Shown: positions 38,501 through 50,292 of the stretch, in pieces
Layout of the letters: every line of letters starts with the position of its first letter
How positions within the stretch are numbered: position 1 is the stretch's first letter
Position numbers and translations under genes: made by a program
The notes under the pieces: generated by a model
Seen by the model: only the letters and a program-made list of their open reading frames with translations
The model's database searches: none
What the model was told of the DNA's origin: nothing
Source of the DNA: Corticium candelabrum
Lineage: Eukaryota > Porifera > Homoscleromorpha > Homosclerophorida > Plakinidae
Reading direction: 5' to 3'
Length of the DNA: 64,000 nt
Assembly: GCF_963422355.1 (NCBI RefSeq)
Contig: NC_085088.1
Coordinates: forward strand, 5,988,914 to 6,052,913

Positions 38501-41500
38501 TACCATACCCTCTCCTCCTGCTGTCGTGCCTAGTTCCCATATGCGGCGACAACCCTGCAGCAGCGTTGTCTCTGGTCTTATGGGAACCGGGCACGACAGT
38601 GCGAAGAGAGGCTTTGGTACAAGGCTAAAGCAACTGGTCAATACATGAGGTGCTGTTTTTTGTTAGGAAGCAGAACGAAGGACAAGATAGTGTAATAAGC
38701 TCTTCTCCAGCGGTGGGAAGTAACTCTCCTAAACCTTCGCGCCAGAGGACTGGTGACAATGCCAGCCAGACATTAGTGAGCTCATCCCCGCAATCTGAAG
38801 AAACTATTTTGACTCAGGAACTGGTGGAGTTATGTGATGGTAGTTGGTGCAAATGTTGGCAGTAACACATTATGTCTTACAAAGGAAGGAAAACCATCTC
38901 CTAAAACCAGCAAGAAGAAGAGATCAGCAAAGCCAGTTAAAGTTAGCACTAGCTTATCTCTTGCATCTGATGAAGCAGAGGATGAGAAAGTGGTAAGAAT
39001 TAACGGCTCTAGATCACATATTTATTGATGTGAATGCGGTCAATTTCTGTTAGGAGTCTCCTGTTGTAGAAGATAAGAAGCCTCTTACCAAACCGAAGCC
39101 ACCCAAGGCTATTCCTCATTCTGCTCAACCAGACGACTATACAAATGATAGCATGGTATGATGTGGACCATATGATGATATTGTTTTTATGTTGTGGTCT
39201 TTGTAGGAGTCAGCAGCAAAACACAGTCAGAAATCAGCCCCTGTTCCTATCAAGCCGAAGCCAACAGTGCCAAAGTTAGAGACTGTTTGTTCAATTTTTG
39301 TAGTTATTGGGTCATGTTGTGTGTTAGGAAACGACCATTGAGTATGCCTGACACAGAAAATGTGATTGATTATCACAACAGCAAGTCGGTATGTACTGTA
39401 TATAATAATTTATATTTGTATCTAGCTTTTAACTAGCTGTATACTCTGAACTAGAATATTAGGTGGAGAACCATTTTACACAGACCTTTATGTGGCACAT
39501 AAACCAAATTACACATGCTTAGCACTTGCTTTAGAATATTCGTCAATTAACAACTGGCTCAAAGCAAGAAATGCGCATACTTGCATGATTTCAGTTATTA
39601 TCAAGAGTCATCTCTGTTGTTCTATTGGATGGTTTTTGATCTCTCAACCGGGCACTACAAGAATTGCTGAATAAGTTACAAGCATCTGCTCACCCAAATC
39701 GAACAATTAATATCACATAGCACGTAATTTAGATACTTTAGTGTTATAAATAAGACGCCATCATTTGGCAGCACAATATTTGTTGCATTAATTAAGACTG
39801 TCATATGATGTTGGCTGCATTAGTTTGAGTACTGTATGTGTTCTAGTCAGTCGTGTAATCAGCCAATCTCAAATATATAATGATTTCATAATGGGTTGGA
39901 TAAAAATAATTTGTGTATTTGGATATGTCAAGGATATATTTTTAGATTTACTTTCAGATATACCATATGTATGTAATTGTGATGTTGATATTAGACAAAC
40001 ACGTGTCTGCAGAGGTCAGAAGGTCAGATGCATTGGTTTGCATGTGTAAGTGATTTCAGAATTTCTGCCCATTGCAAAGTCATCGTGTGCCAGGAAGCAG
40101 TAATGGCTTGTGGCTGTAACCTACCCCTGTACTCAGAGTGCCTGTTGGTGAAATACTGTTGCTTTATGACTAAGACTGTGTCCACACTAGATCTGGGGCG
40201 GGAGACGACCGTTGCTGGACACTTGAGCCTAGTATGGGGCCTGCTAGCAAACCGTTGTGTCCTACGTTGTAGCAACTCTCTCTCTTCCTCGGACTGCTTG
40301 AGGTGCTTTTGTTCCAGAATGTTCCATAAGAGCGTAAATAAGACCAAGTTTGAGATGCACTTACATCAAGCTATCGTTAATGGAACAGGCATTATCATCA
40401 CGTGATAGTTAATCCTAAACAACTTGAACTTGAAACTACCTTTGAACTAGGTGTAGCAAAATTTGTTTAAATTGCTAACTAAGCATGTTTAGTGCTAATG
40501 CAGACACGCCTCAAATAGACTTATTTACTGGAGATGGCAGAATGTGTGTGTGTCAATTGACTTCAACTCGATCATGATCGTGTTTTCTAAAGTACATAGA
40601 CATTAAACTGATATGCTACCTTTAAGTAATAGAAATTTCGATGATTTTGATAGATTGGTTCAATTTAGATTTTCTTGTTCTGCTGACTGGAAACAAGAAT
40701 TAGTTAATACAACCTTAATTAACTATTGTTGAGATGCCGCCATAGCTTTCTGTAATTGTGAAATTTCTAATATCTCTAACAGCTGTGCTCATATGTTGTA
40801 GTGTGTTGCTTTTATTGTCCAAAGTAGGCAGGAACAGACTTCCATATTTAGGTATAAACAGCTGCTTAGACATATGGTCATCTTGCTTTTTCATTGTCCT
40901 TTAGCCTGAACCTTTGCCTGAAAAACGAGATGTGGCTAGTCTAAAGGCTCGTTTAGCTCAGCAGACATACATGGGTCGTTCTCCTAAACAAGGTTGGCAA
41001 TATGTTTACAGATTCTGACTGCAGCTGTAGTTTGCTGATAGGTTTGTGTGTGTAATAGAGAGTCATCTAGAGAATCATCCAGAACTGCCAGCGGTTAGCA
41101 GTCTGTCGCCTAAACACCGCACAACTAACGTCATGCGAAGCAACTCAGCAGGTAGAATTGATGTTGTGTTCTGAATAGTGAACAGATACCCTCAAACAGG
41201 TATATAGCACTGCGCTATTTTTGCAGCCGCTGCTCACAGCAAACTTGACAGAAATGGCGTCGGTGCGGGTTCTGTTCCACCTCAAGTTGTGCAACATCAG
41301 AATGGTCCTTCCCTGACAAAAGTTGCACAATTGGAAAAGCAAGCAGCCAAACTGAATCAGCAACTGCAGGAGCAGGAGCAGCGCCATCAGAACCAGTTGT
41401 CTCTTATCAAGGAACGATACGAAAAACTCAAGCAGATGGTACGTGAAAAAGATGAAGAAATAGAAAACATCAAGGAGCAAGCTAGAGCAAAGGTGAAAGA

Positions 41501-42425
41501 AAAGCAGGAAGAGGCACAGAAAGAAGTGGAGAGATTGACAAATGAAATGCAAAAGCAACATTCAATCCTTAACCGAAAAGTCTCTAACCTGAAAGCTGAA
41601 CTGAGCGAAACTGATCCTGGATATGTCCACATCGGCACCGCAGACCTGCTGCGTCAAGGAGATATTTTTATGGCAGGCGATGAGCTAATGTTTCCTGAAA
41701 AACCTCGGCGAACAGGTCAAGGACAGTGGGGTGATCTTCAGCTGGCCTCATTTAGAGGCTGTCCCATTCTAGTGGAGTTGGTAAATCAAATAACCCTTAC
41801 CGAGTACACGCGAGATGCATTTGAGATTGAAGTGAGTCAAGCAGTGAAACTGAGGCATCCCAATATAGTTCAAGTGTTAGGTGTGGTTTTGACAGCAAAC
41901 CAGCCATCGTTGGTAACTGATATCTATGAGGGTACAGTTCGGGAATTATTATCAAAGCGTAGTTTTGATAAGAATGAAGTCATTCGTTTTGCGTGTGATC
42001 TGTCAAAAGCATTGAACTTTCTCCATCTTTCTAAGCCTCCCATTTATCATGGCAACATCAGCAGTTCAGCAGTCATCCTGCAGAACGATCACCAGGGTTT
42101 CAAGGCCAAGCTTGTTCACGATGGCTTTGTACAGTTTCTTGCTAAAACCGAGCCAGCAACAGTGCAGAAGAACAAGATCTATCATCCAGCCGGGGATGCT
42201 GCAATGCCTGCCGATGCTGTCGATTGCTACAGCTTGGGCGTTTTGATATGTGAAATGAGCATTCGACGGTTGCCACTGCCGGATCAGCGTGATAAGCAAA
42301 TAAGCAGTATCAGCACGCGGTCAACGAGAGAGCTCGTTCAGTACTGTATAGTAGGAGATGCGAGGGGATACAGAGCGACCATGTCGAATGTGATCGATAT
42401 GCTCCGTAAAATCCTTGGAAAGTGA
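29908..42425 (+). CDS. FKBP15: FKBP15-like protein with C-terminal pseudokinase domain
   Basis: Eighteen-exon model, 882 residues: 29908-29917, 30106-30151, 30218-30293, 30354-30428, 30496-30594, 36479-36556, 36977-37048, 37105-37308, 37367-37426, 37483-37535, 38667-38823, 38885-38992, 39054-39155, 39207-39274, 39328-39388, 40905-40992, 41059-41151, 41227-42425; phases agree throughout. Residues 1-115 match the WH1-like N-terminus of FKBP15 (AVHAYE, KLIMYATKQQ, YASFYDENRKSWSVKFE). Residues 103-257 are the FKBP peptidyl-prolyl isomerase-like domain (GLEAGIVGVKEGG). A Ser/Pro/Lys-rich disordered part follows, then a coiled coil (514-620). The last exon adds a protein-kinase-like fold (about 644-882): glycine loop GQGQWG kept, beta-3 Lys replaced (ILVELV), HRD changed to HGN, DFG changed to HDG, so a pseudokinase. 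FKBP15 works in endosome and actin transport; vertebrate FKBP15 has no kinase domain that I know. The exon 11 donor is the least certain junction. Confidence 0.85.
32683..33131 (-). mobile_element. 449-bp inverted-repeat element carrying a MADF/SANT-like fragment
   Basis: Ends are imperfect inverted repeats of about 29 bp (GTTCACAATATATGTACATT at the left; the right end reads the same in reverse complement with a few changes, both reaching ATTGGCACCAATG or its equivalent). Inside, minus strand 32727-32927 encodes a MADF/Myb-SANT-like start: LEADKSYPCLWLVAS then AKSNAWKEVYAF. That combination is typical of PIF/Harbinger relatives, so this looks like a shortened member. No clean target-site duplication was found. 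Confidence 0.65.
34521..35078. mobile_element. inverted-repeat element (MITE-like), copy A
   Basis: Termini GGGCTGTGTCTCCACT and AGTGGAGACACGCCC form a 15-16 bp inverted repeat. Near both ends the palindromic motif TAAACATGTTTA and variants recur several times. It lacks a transposase. A related copy lies at 40173-40511 in the same orientation in another intron of the same gene. Confidence 0.75.
35516..35559. repeat. (GT)n microsatellite
   Basis: About 21 GT units in the long FKBP15-like intron. Confidence 0.97.
38490..38630. repeat. 141-bp foldback (MITE-like) element
   Basis: Two arms of about 50 bp form an imperfect inverted repeat: CTTTAACCTCGTACCATACC at the left and its near reverse complement ending GGTACAAGGCTAAAG at the right, both containing GTCGTGCC and GTTCCCAT. 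It lies in the intron before exon 11 of the FKBP15-like gene. Confidence 0.8.
39389..40904 (+). other. 1.5-kb intron of the FKBP15-like gene
   Basis: Between exons 15 and 16. It contains the MITE-like copy B (40173-40511) and otherwise AT-rich sequence with no recognised gene. Confidence 0.65.
40173..40511. mobile_element. inverted-repeat element (MITE-like), copy B
   Basis: Left end AGACTGTGTCCACACTAG and right end GCAGACACGCCT correspond to the termini of copy A. Inner segments also align (CACGTGA, then TTAA-CCTAAAC and ACTACCT-TGAA). The minus strand can encode an acidic/arginine-rich stretch (EQKHLKQSEEERELLQRRTQ) resembling the start of PIF/Harbinger proteins; that link is tentative. 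Confidence 0.6.
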
Positions 42426-42642
42426 ACCTGTATGTGTGCCTGCTATTTGTACACCATCTGTTACATATTCCAACGGTATTTGACTCAGTATATTTTCATA
42501 GAATATTTGTTGCCTTGTGGCAAAAAGTTTTGTTTCACAGTACATATATCAATATCGTGTAGCTGAGCTCTAATTAATAGCAAGTCTCTTGCCCTTTGTT
42601 TTATTTGTTCTCAGAACATAGACTGCCAGGTGCTCATGCCTG
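42426..42642. terminator. convergent 3' spacer (FKBP15-like / PX gene)
   Basis: Only 217 bases lie between the two stop codons, so 3' UTRs and polyadenylation sites of both genes must be short or overlap. No unambiguous polyadenylation signal is claimed. Confidence 0.4.
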
Positions 42643-44438
42643 CTAATCTGTGTCAGTTGGCTGATTGTCCGATTCTAAATTTGGCTCTTTCTTATCTTTC
42701 AGTTCGGTCTCATCTTTCAGTTCGGTCTCATCTTCTGTGTGTTTCAGATCTACCTCGGCTGTAAGAGTAAATGTACCTCCATCTTTGTTATCAATGCCTT
42801 CTTTGTCATTTGTCTGCTGCTCTTGTCCACTCTCAACAGTATTAGGTGGCACGGCTTCGTTTTCTGTCTCTTTTTCTTGAGACAAGTGGCTGGATTTCTC
42901 GTGCTGTTCATCCCTGTATATGAAACAAGCATGTGAAATATTATCGACATGTTCACCAGTTGCTGTATATATACATCCCACTATAAGGTAATCCCTCTTG
43001 GTTTGTTCTTGAGCACTTAGTCAGCTTATGTGAGTGTGGCTCATATAGTATAAATAGTTCATGGCTCAAGCTCAGATGTATGCTGTAGCAAAACTGAATT
43101 GTAGAAATCCATAGTACATGGAAATGTTTGTGTCAATTAGGATATGTACATGATGCCATCATTTGCCATGGCAGTATGTAGACAGACAGGTCTGTCACGT
43201 GAATTGTCATTTTCCAGAAGATAAACAGATCATATCTCACCTGAATTTGCAGGATGAGTACAGTAAAAATTAAACTACTAACTGTTGATGAAACCATTCA
43301 CAAATACTAATATGTACAGAATTAATTAATTAACTGCAATGGTCAGTCTCCTACATTACTACACTTTCCAGTGAATTTTATTTCTTGGTATGGGCAGCAA
43401 GGTCCTGATGGACTAACAGTACACTACTGCTTTTGGCAACAGTGTATGCAATCAATGAGTGTGGTGTAGTGAGTGGTTGTCTACTATGAAGTAATTACTT
43501 TTAATTGTATTTGTGTTATATGCAATACACGTACAGTAGCTGAAAACTTAGCATTGAATTGTTATGCCATGCAATGAAAAGAAGCACTAGTTAGCCTCGC
43601 CCCAGATGCAGTGTGTAGCCCACTCCCCCCAGATGCACTGACAGTGATGCTTGGGGGGGGCTGCAATCCACACGGCGTCTGGGGTGAGGCTAACCACTAG
43701 TACTGTTGATATGCTTACGCAAAATTTGCTTAGTTACCACTTTAAAGGACTGCAGAGTAACCTGCTTACCTTTCTGATGTCTCATCACTGACTGCAACCT
43801 CATTATGTGGCTCTCTTCCATCCATTCTCTTATGTTCATCCTCAACATCGTCATTATCCTCTGGTCTATCAGCAGAAGCAGCTGCTGCGGCTGCAGAATG
43901 AAGAGTTTCTGCGCTTCGTTTCTGATCAAGCCCAACAGGATCAGTAGCCTTCTGTTGCAGAAATTGCTGCACTAAGTCGGATTCAACGATTTTACTCTTT
44001 AATCGAAGAAGAGCCTGAACGTAGGTGTCTATTCCTTCACGTCTTGACTCTGCTAGTTTCTTGGTACTTCGAGAAAACAACTTCTTACCTGAACCAAGTG
44101 TGCAATATCAATACAATATCATTCTAACTGCAGGTTAATTGCTGCAAGCATGTGCACTCAGCTGCATCCATCAAACAAAACTTACCGGGCAAAAATGGAA
44201 TTTCTCTTGATTTGGAATCGCTAGCGCTAGCTTCTTCCGGAAATTCGCTCAGCAAATTGCACTGGAAGTGGAAGAATTCGTGATAGCTTCTCCAAATGTG
44301 GGTGTGGCTTCCATCTGACCAGGAGACCTCTACAACAAATGCATACTGAGTTGGTTTCAACACTCCACTTTTGCGTTCGGCAATATCGACGACTCGAGCA
44401 TTTACGGGTTTACGATCTGAACTGTCAGAGCTACTCAT
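42643..44438 (-). CDS. PX-domain protein related to TKS/p47phox, without SH3 domains
   Basis: Three-exon model, complement(42643..42913, 43770..44088, 44186..44438), 280 residues, all junctions in phase. Residues about 10-140 form a PX domain of the SH3PXD2/p47phox type: VEVSWSDGSHTHIWRSYHEF, then the proline-containing IPFLPGKKLFSRS loop, a basic stretch and IDTYVQALLRLKSKI. PX domains of this class bind phosphoinositides on endosomes or podosome membranes. The remainder is Ala-rich, then acidic and Glu/Lys-rich, with a tandem ELKDETELKD repeat near the end. TKS and p47phox proteins continue into several SH3 domains; none is present here, so it is a short PX-only member or a partial model. 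It starts at ATG 44438, head-to-head with TONSL. Confidence 0.85.
42914..43769 (-). other. intron of the PX gene
   Basis: About 860 bases. Apart from the short inverted-repeat element at 43591-43694, I see nothing recognisable. Confidence 0.6.
43591..43694. mobile_element. 104-bp MITE with 6-bp target duplication
   Basis: TTAGCCTCGCCCCAGATGC at the left and its near reverse complement, GCGTCTGGGGTGAGGCTAA, at the right form the termini. CACTAG flanks both sides (43585-43590 and 43695-43700), consistent with a target-site duplication. It lies in the second intron of the PX gene. Confidence 0.75.
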
Positions 44439-44945
44439 TGCTAGAATGTATGCTCTGGTCTCACGCGTCTAGCCGCTACGCCCTAATCCGTCCACCCCCG
44501 CTAAGAAACGCTGAGGTATTGGGTAACCACCTTGGCGAGCGAGGGCAGAGAGAGGCTGGGTCGAATCTACCAGTGATTTACAATTAAATCAGGCCTGTCG
44601 GAGCCTAGAGGGCTGCTGGGGCTATGGCCCCACCGCTTTCAAAAATGTGTAGTTGACAGTGCGTTGATATTGGTTTGACATGTTCGGTGTGTATCAGCGT
44701 ATACGTAGGTAGGCTAGCAATATAACATTATAACCTAGGAACGTTTAGGAAATCGAGAGTCAGTCCGTGTTGACCGAAGTAGGCGTGGCGTTACTCTTCT
44801 AGCGTGCGTTAGGACATTGCGACGGTGCGTCGCGCGTTAGTTGCGACTGATTACAACGCAAGTGACGTTTCAACACTGTACACAATAAATCAATCAAAGT
44901 CACAAAGCGTTGATATTAACGACACACAACACGCGCTTGTCCGCC
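44439..44945. promoter_or_regulatory. divergent intergenic region (PX gene / TONSL)
   Basis: 507 bases between opposing start codons, presumably carrying both promoters. A G/C-rich segment at about 44595-44635 (GGGGCTATGGCCCCACC) resembles the end of a hAT-type element, a weak similarity only. Confidence 0.45.
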
Positions 44946-47502
44946 ATGTCTAGCATCAGTCGTCTGACAACGAAAGAAATCAAAGGTAATCTCTCCTCTA
45001 TTGCACAGAAGAGGTATAGCTTTAGCTATCTTTACTATTAAATAGATTTACAAAGACAGAAAACGAAAGCTCAAGAAAGAGGAAATTTACTTGAAGAAGC
45101 GAAGTTGTGTAATAAACTGGGAGATTTGTTTGCGAGATGTGGTAACGTGTGAACTACGCAAACATTTAATTAATTGACACGTTTCTGTATGTGATTGGAA
45201 TTACTTACCCTTTGTCTAGGAAAATACAATCAAGCAATTATCGAGCATCAGTCAGAGCTACAGCTCTCCAATTCATTGGATCTGCCAACTGATTCAGGCA
45301 TCGCACATCGCAAATTAGGAGAGTGTCTCTGTGAATTGGGTCAATACGAAAAGGCTCTAGAGCATCAACAGCAACACCTTGATTTGGCCAAACTTTCAAG
45401 AGATGTCAAAGAACAACAGAGAGCATATGCCACTATTGGTAGGACATGGTTTGTGTGGTCTCAGGGAGATCAGACGGTGGAAGCTCAAACTAAACTGAAT
45501 GAGGCTGAACGTGCCTACTTGGAGAGTCAGGGAAAATGTAATGAGTTACAAGGTTTAGTCTCTGAGAAAGAACTTTTCTCAATGAAGGGAAGGCTATTTC
45601 TTAATCTGGGCTTAGTCCATGAGCAACAAAGTAGAAAGAAAAATGTACGAAAAGCCAGAAAATTTCTGGAGTGCGCTTTGAAGCTTTCTCATGAAAGTGG
45701 TGACTGTGAGACAGAATATCGATCGCAGTTATCTCTTGCTTCATCGTTTTTGCATGACAGTATGGTGTCGTATGCTCTTCGATGCTATGATGCTGCTGAG
45801 AAAATTGCCAAGGAACAAAGAAACACGACTTGGGAAGCTGAAGTTTATGAGGGCATGGGGCAGGTGAGGACTGCATGTAGAGTTTTATCAAATGTAGTCG
45901 ACTGGTTGGATTCAATCGGCATACATATTTAAACTGTTAGGTCTCCAAGTTGTTTATATGCAAGTTCATTAATAGGAAAAAAGAAGGAGCACCTAGTCAC
46001 TGGCAAGTTTTTATTCTGTGTATTTACCAAGACTAGGTTTACTCCAGATCTCACTCTTGATTATGATTATCAGAGCAACAAAAACTGTGACAACCAGACA
46101 TAGATGATATCAGTAAGTTAGAAGAACACTTGCTGCTGATAGGATGAACAAACTGGAAGTGGATGGACGGTATTTGTAGATGAACTGCTGACTTATATGC
46201 AATGCTCTGTCTTTCTGTAGTATTTCTCAAATACAGTAATTGGATTATGACAGAAATATTGCATATAAATGTACAACACATACACTACATGACAGTAAAT
46301 TTCAAAATAAGAGCAAGGGCCGCTTATTACATCAAACAGATCTATCAGCTGATTGTGCCTGATTAGCATTAATTCACTTGCTTAAAATGAAGGACATCTT
46401 TAGTTGAGTTGACAGTACTTAACTCAATGCACAAATAACCAATGCTTCTTTCAACAGAAAATGCATGTTGTGTTCAATGTTTTTGCGATGTTCACAAGAT
46501 CGAATACTGCATCTCGATTTATTGTAGCAAGCTGATTCAGCCAGATCTAGTTTTTGCCCAGTTGCTAATTTACTTTACAACAGTCAGTGCAGACAGTGTC
46601 GATCAAGAATAGGCACTGAAATCCATTATTGTCTGACGTGTTGTTTTATGTTTGATTTACCATCCCTGAGCAGCATTAGGGACAGATACTTATTTGCTTG
46701 TTTCTTTTTGCCATTTTGACCTCTGAACAGTTTGCTGTTGTTATCTTGTCATAATAATTATTGTCATATTATCTTCTTTGCTTGTCTATAATGATGTTGT
46801 GCAGGCACACGTTGTGACTAGCAACTTCAAAGCAGCAAAGAAGTATTTTAAATTAGCGTTCAAGAAGATTGGTACATCTAATTCAGATGAACAACGAACG
46901 TTGAGTGTAAATCTGAAGAGAGTGAGGAAAGCAGTGAAATTAGAAAGATCTCTAAATGCAACTGAAGGAGAAGCAAAGGAGGAAGCAGTGAACATGTGGG
47001 ACAAGCTGGGAGATCTCTGTGCTGGATTGAGAACCTATCAAAAAGCTGTTGACTGTTACGAGAAACAGGTCAGCTTTCTGTGATGTAAAAGAACAAGCGA
47101 ATTTATAGAGTCTGGGCTACTACGAGTTACTGGGTGGTTGGGTGGATGGGTGGATGGGTGGGTGGAACCGTATTTACTGAACTGTGAGTGAATTAAGAGA
47201 AACAATGTAACTACTATGTAAGTGTGTTGTACTTTGTATGTGAGATCTGTGGATGTAATTGTGGTTCAAGTGTTGGCCTTTTTGGTCACTTCCGAGGCCA
47301 CAAGAGAAGGATAGCCATGCTGGCAAAACTATTCATGTAATGTAATAATGTAGTTTGTACAGTGAAAGGGCTGCAGGATATTGTTGCCACTTGGGATTAG
47401 AGATTAGGCTATGCTGTTGTGGTTTGAGAACAAGATCTCTAATCAGTAGGGTATATGTTTATACTTTGGTGAGCATACTCAATGGAGGCTACAGTAGTCT
47501 GC

Positions 47503-47556
<54 letters not shown>

Positions 47557-50216
47557 ATGCAATGTACATGTTATACCAATTATTAGCCCATAAAGGAGCT
47601 ATGAACTGTATTAATATTATTATCTGATTTCCTTGGCTATACTGCAGGTGAATGCTGTTGTTGTATGTTTAGCTTTCATTGTGTCGGGAGCTTGGTTGGA
47701 CAGGACATCGAATAGCACCAGTTCTTTATTCGCTTGCGAGAACACATCAGGACAGAAGAGACTTTGATCATGCAATTAAGTATTACAAGATGGAAATTGA
47801 AGCTCAAGAGAGCAAACCAAAAGAGGCAATTTTTAAATTGACCTTGTCAAGCAGTTGTTCACTAATCTGAAACATATTATTTGCTATAGCAATGCAGCAG
47901 CTGGTGTTGGATAGGACGAAGTCATGTTGATGCTAATCACAGCTTTAATGAAGTTATCAGTGCCTACTGTAGTGCTCTACAGTGTGCAAAAGATGCTAAC
48001 AGTTTAAAGCAACAGGTACAGCCATAATGAGGAGCAGCTGGGTTCTTGTATTGTTTATACACATTAAGACATGAAATTTTAAGTTTGTTTTTATTCTTTG
48101 ATTACAACATTAGTGAAGGTGGCAGACTAACGAGACACACAAAACAAGTTGTCATTTATTAATTTAATTCCTTATTTGCTGGACTCACTAAAGTCCGTCC
48201 ACTCTGACTTCTTTCTTCCCCCAAGCTTGTGTGGTTCTTGCATGGGCAGATGTTCCCACTGTTTATCTAAAGAGCAATTAGTAATTAGCAGAAGGGGTGG
48301 GTTTGTCTTTCAATTAAAGGCTGTTTATTGGTTACAGTAGCTAGGTAAGCAATTTGCATAACAAGGTTGGCAGAAGTTCATCTGCAATGCACACTAAAAG
48401 AACGGCATGACCATGGGCTGTAAAATGAAGTGTTTGGCATGTCTAGAACCTTGCTGTCAAAAGTTATTCAGGATTGACTGAGAGAGAAGTCAGCATGGAC
48501 AGACTTTAGATATATAAACCATGATTGTGTTTTACTGAGTCTTTAGTATTACCATACCTAATATTATATTTAGGCATCACCTCAATTAAATTTGGCTTTG
48601 CGATATCTATGTTTCGTTTAATTAACTGGTCATTCAGCCATTGCTCTTTTCATTGGTGTTTAGCTATTGACATGTCAGCTGTTAGGATAGTTGGCATCCG
48701 GGACATGTTAGTCATCTGACTGAACGCCAGTAGCCGTATAATACGTTACTACTAGCAGTTGTGTTGAGTTGTATTAGACTGAATAGTCAAATAAAGTATC
48801 TAAACGATACATGGTAGACAAAACAGGAAAAGGTGGTTTTGGTGAGGTTGGTGAAGTTTTGAGTATTAGATCTCCATTTGAAGTGGAGATGGAAAATGTC
48901 AATGCAGTCGATTGCCCTTTCATTTCAAACTACAAGATTCAAGACATTCAGAAGGCGACAGCGGAAGATCAGGGGTTGCAAGATCTGATGACCACCACTT
49001 GTAGAGGTTGGCCAGAAGGAAGAGATCGGCTGAATCCAGTGCTGGCACCATATTACCCATTTTTGAGATGAGTTAGTGGTAGAGGGTGGAGTTGTCTATT
49101 GTGGAGATAAAAGTTTAATTCCTCCTTCTATGCGAGCTTTCACAGTAGCTCGTATACACATGTCACACATGGGAATTGGAGGGTGTGTCCGGAGAGCCAA
49201 AGATTGTGTGTTCTGGCCAAGTATGAACTCTGCCATCAAGGATTATGTCAGCAAATGTGATATCTGTAGACGGTATGACCGGGCACAACCAAAGGAGACT
49301 CATACCAGATGGGCCGTGGAAAACAGTTGGGGCTAATCTGTTTGCTTTTCAGGGCAGAGACTACCTTATGTTAGTCAACTATTATAGTGGGTTCATTGAG
49401 GTAGGACCAATGGTTGAAACAACATCAAAGGCAATCATTGCCAAGCTGAGACAGCAATTTGCAAGGCGAGGGATATCCCTTATGTTGCTAACAGACATTA
49501 TTCCTCAGTTTGTGAGCAAGGAGGCATGTCAATTCAGTAACGAATGGGAATTTGAACATAGTACCTCAAGTCCCTATTACCCACAAAGTAATGGTAAAGC
49601 GGAGAGTGCTGTAAAAGTGGTAAAGCCTTGGCAGATGGTCAAGATCCTTGGCTCTCTCTGTTGGACATGCGGCATACGCCCACGGTAGGAATGTCCTCCA
49701 GCCCTGCTCAGAGAGTGCTCAGCAGGAGAACTAGAGCATTGTTACCTATAAAGGATGAGCTTCTAAGACCTGAACTTGTGACAGAAACATCAGAGCAATG
49801 GCAAAAGAAACAAGAGAGACAGGCTAAATTACGACAGAGGAGCAATAGATATGCCAGAACTATATCCCTCAGACGTCGTACGCATGCAGCCTATAGGCAA
49901 GAAGACAACAGAGTGGAAAAAGGCAACAGTTCTACGTTAGGTTGGACCAAGGTCATATAGCGTGCGAACAGAAGAAGGAGGAGTGTTCCGTTGAAATAGA
50001 AGACAACTAAGACTTTCTCAAGAGAAGATGGAAGAACAAGAACCATGTTATGAACAAGAACCACTAGAAAAAATGCACAGCAGCAGGAAGAAAAGATGTG
50101 AAGAAGGCCGGCAACACCTACCTGAAGACCAACTGGAAGATTTGAATGAAACAGAAGTAGAAAGTCAAGAAATAGGAAATGGTGACAGTCAATCAAACAA
50201 GACAAGAAGACAACAG

Positions 50217-50292
<76 letters not shown>

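Noticed and set aside
44590-44640. Possible tRNA or stem-loop RNA in the G/C-rich segment upstream of TONSL
   Set aside because: No cloverleaf or TTCRANNC box can be drawn; the segment looks more like a transposon end.
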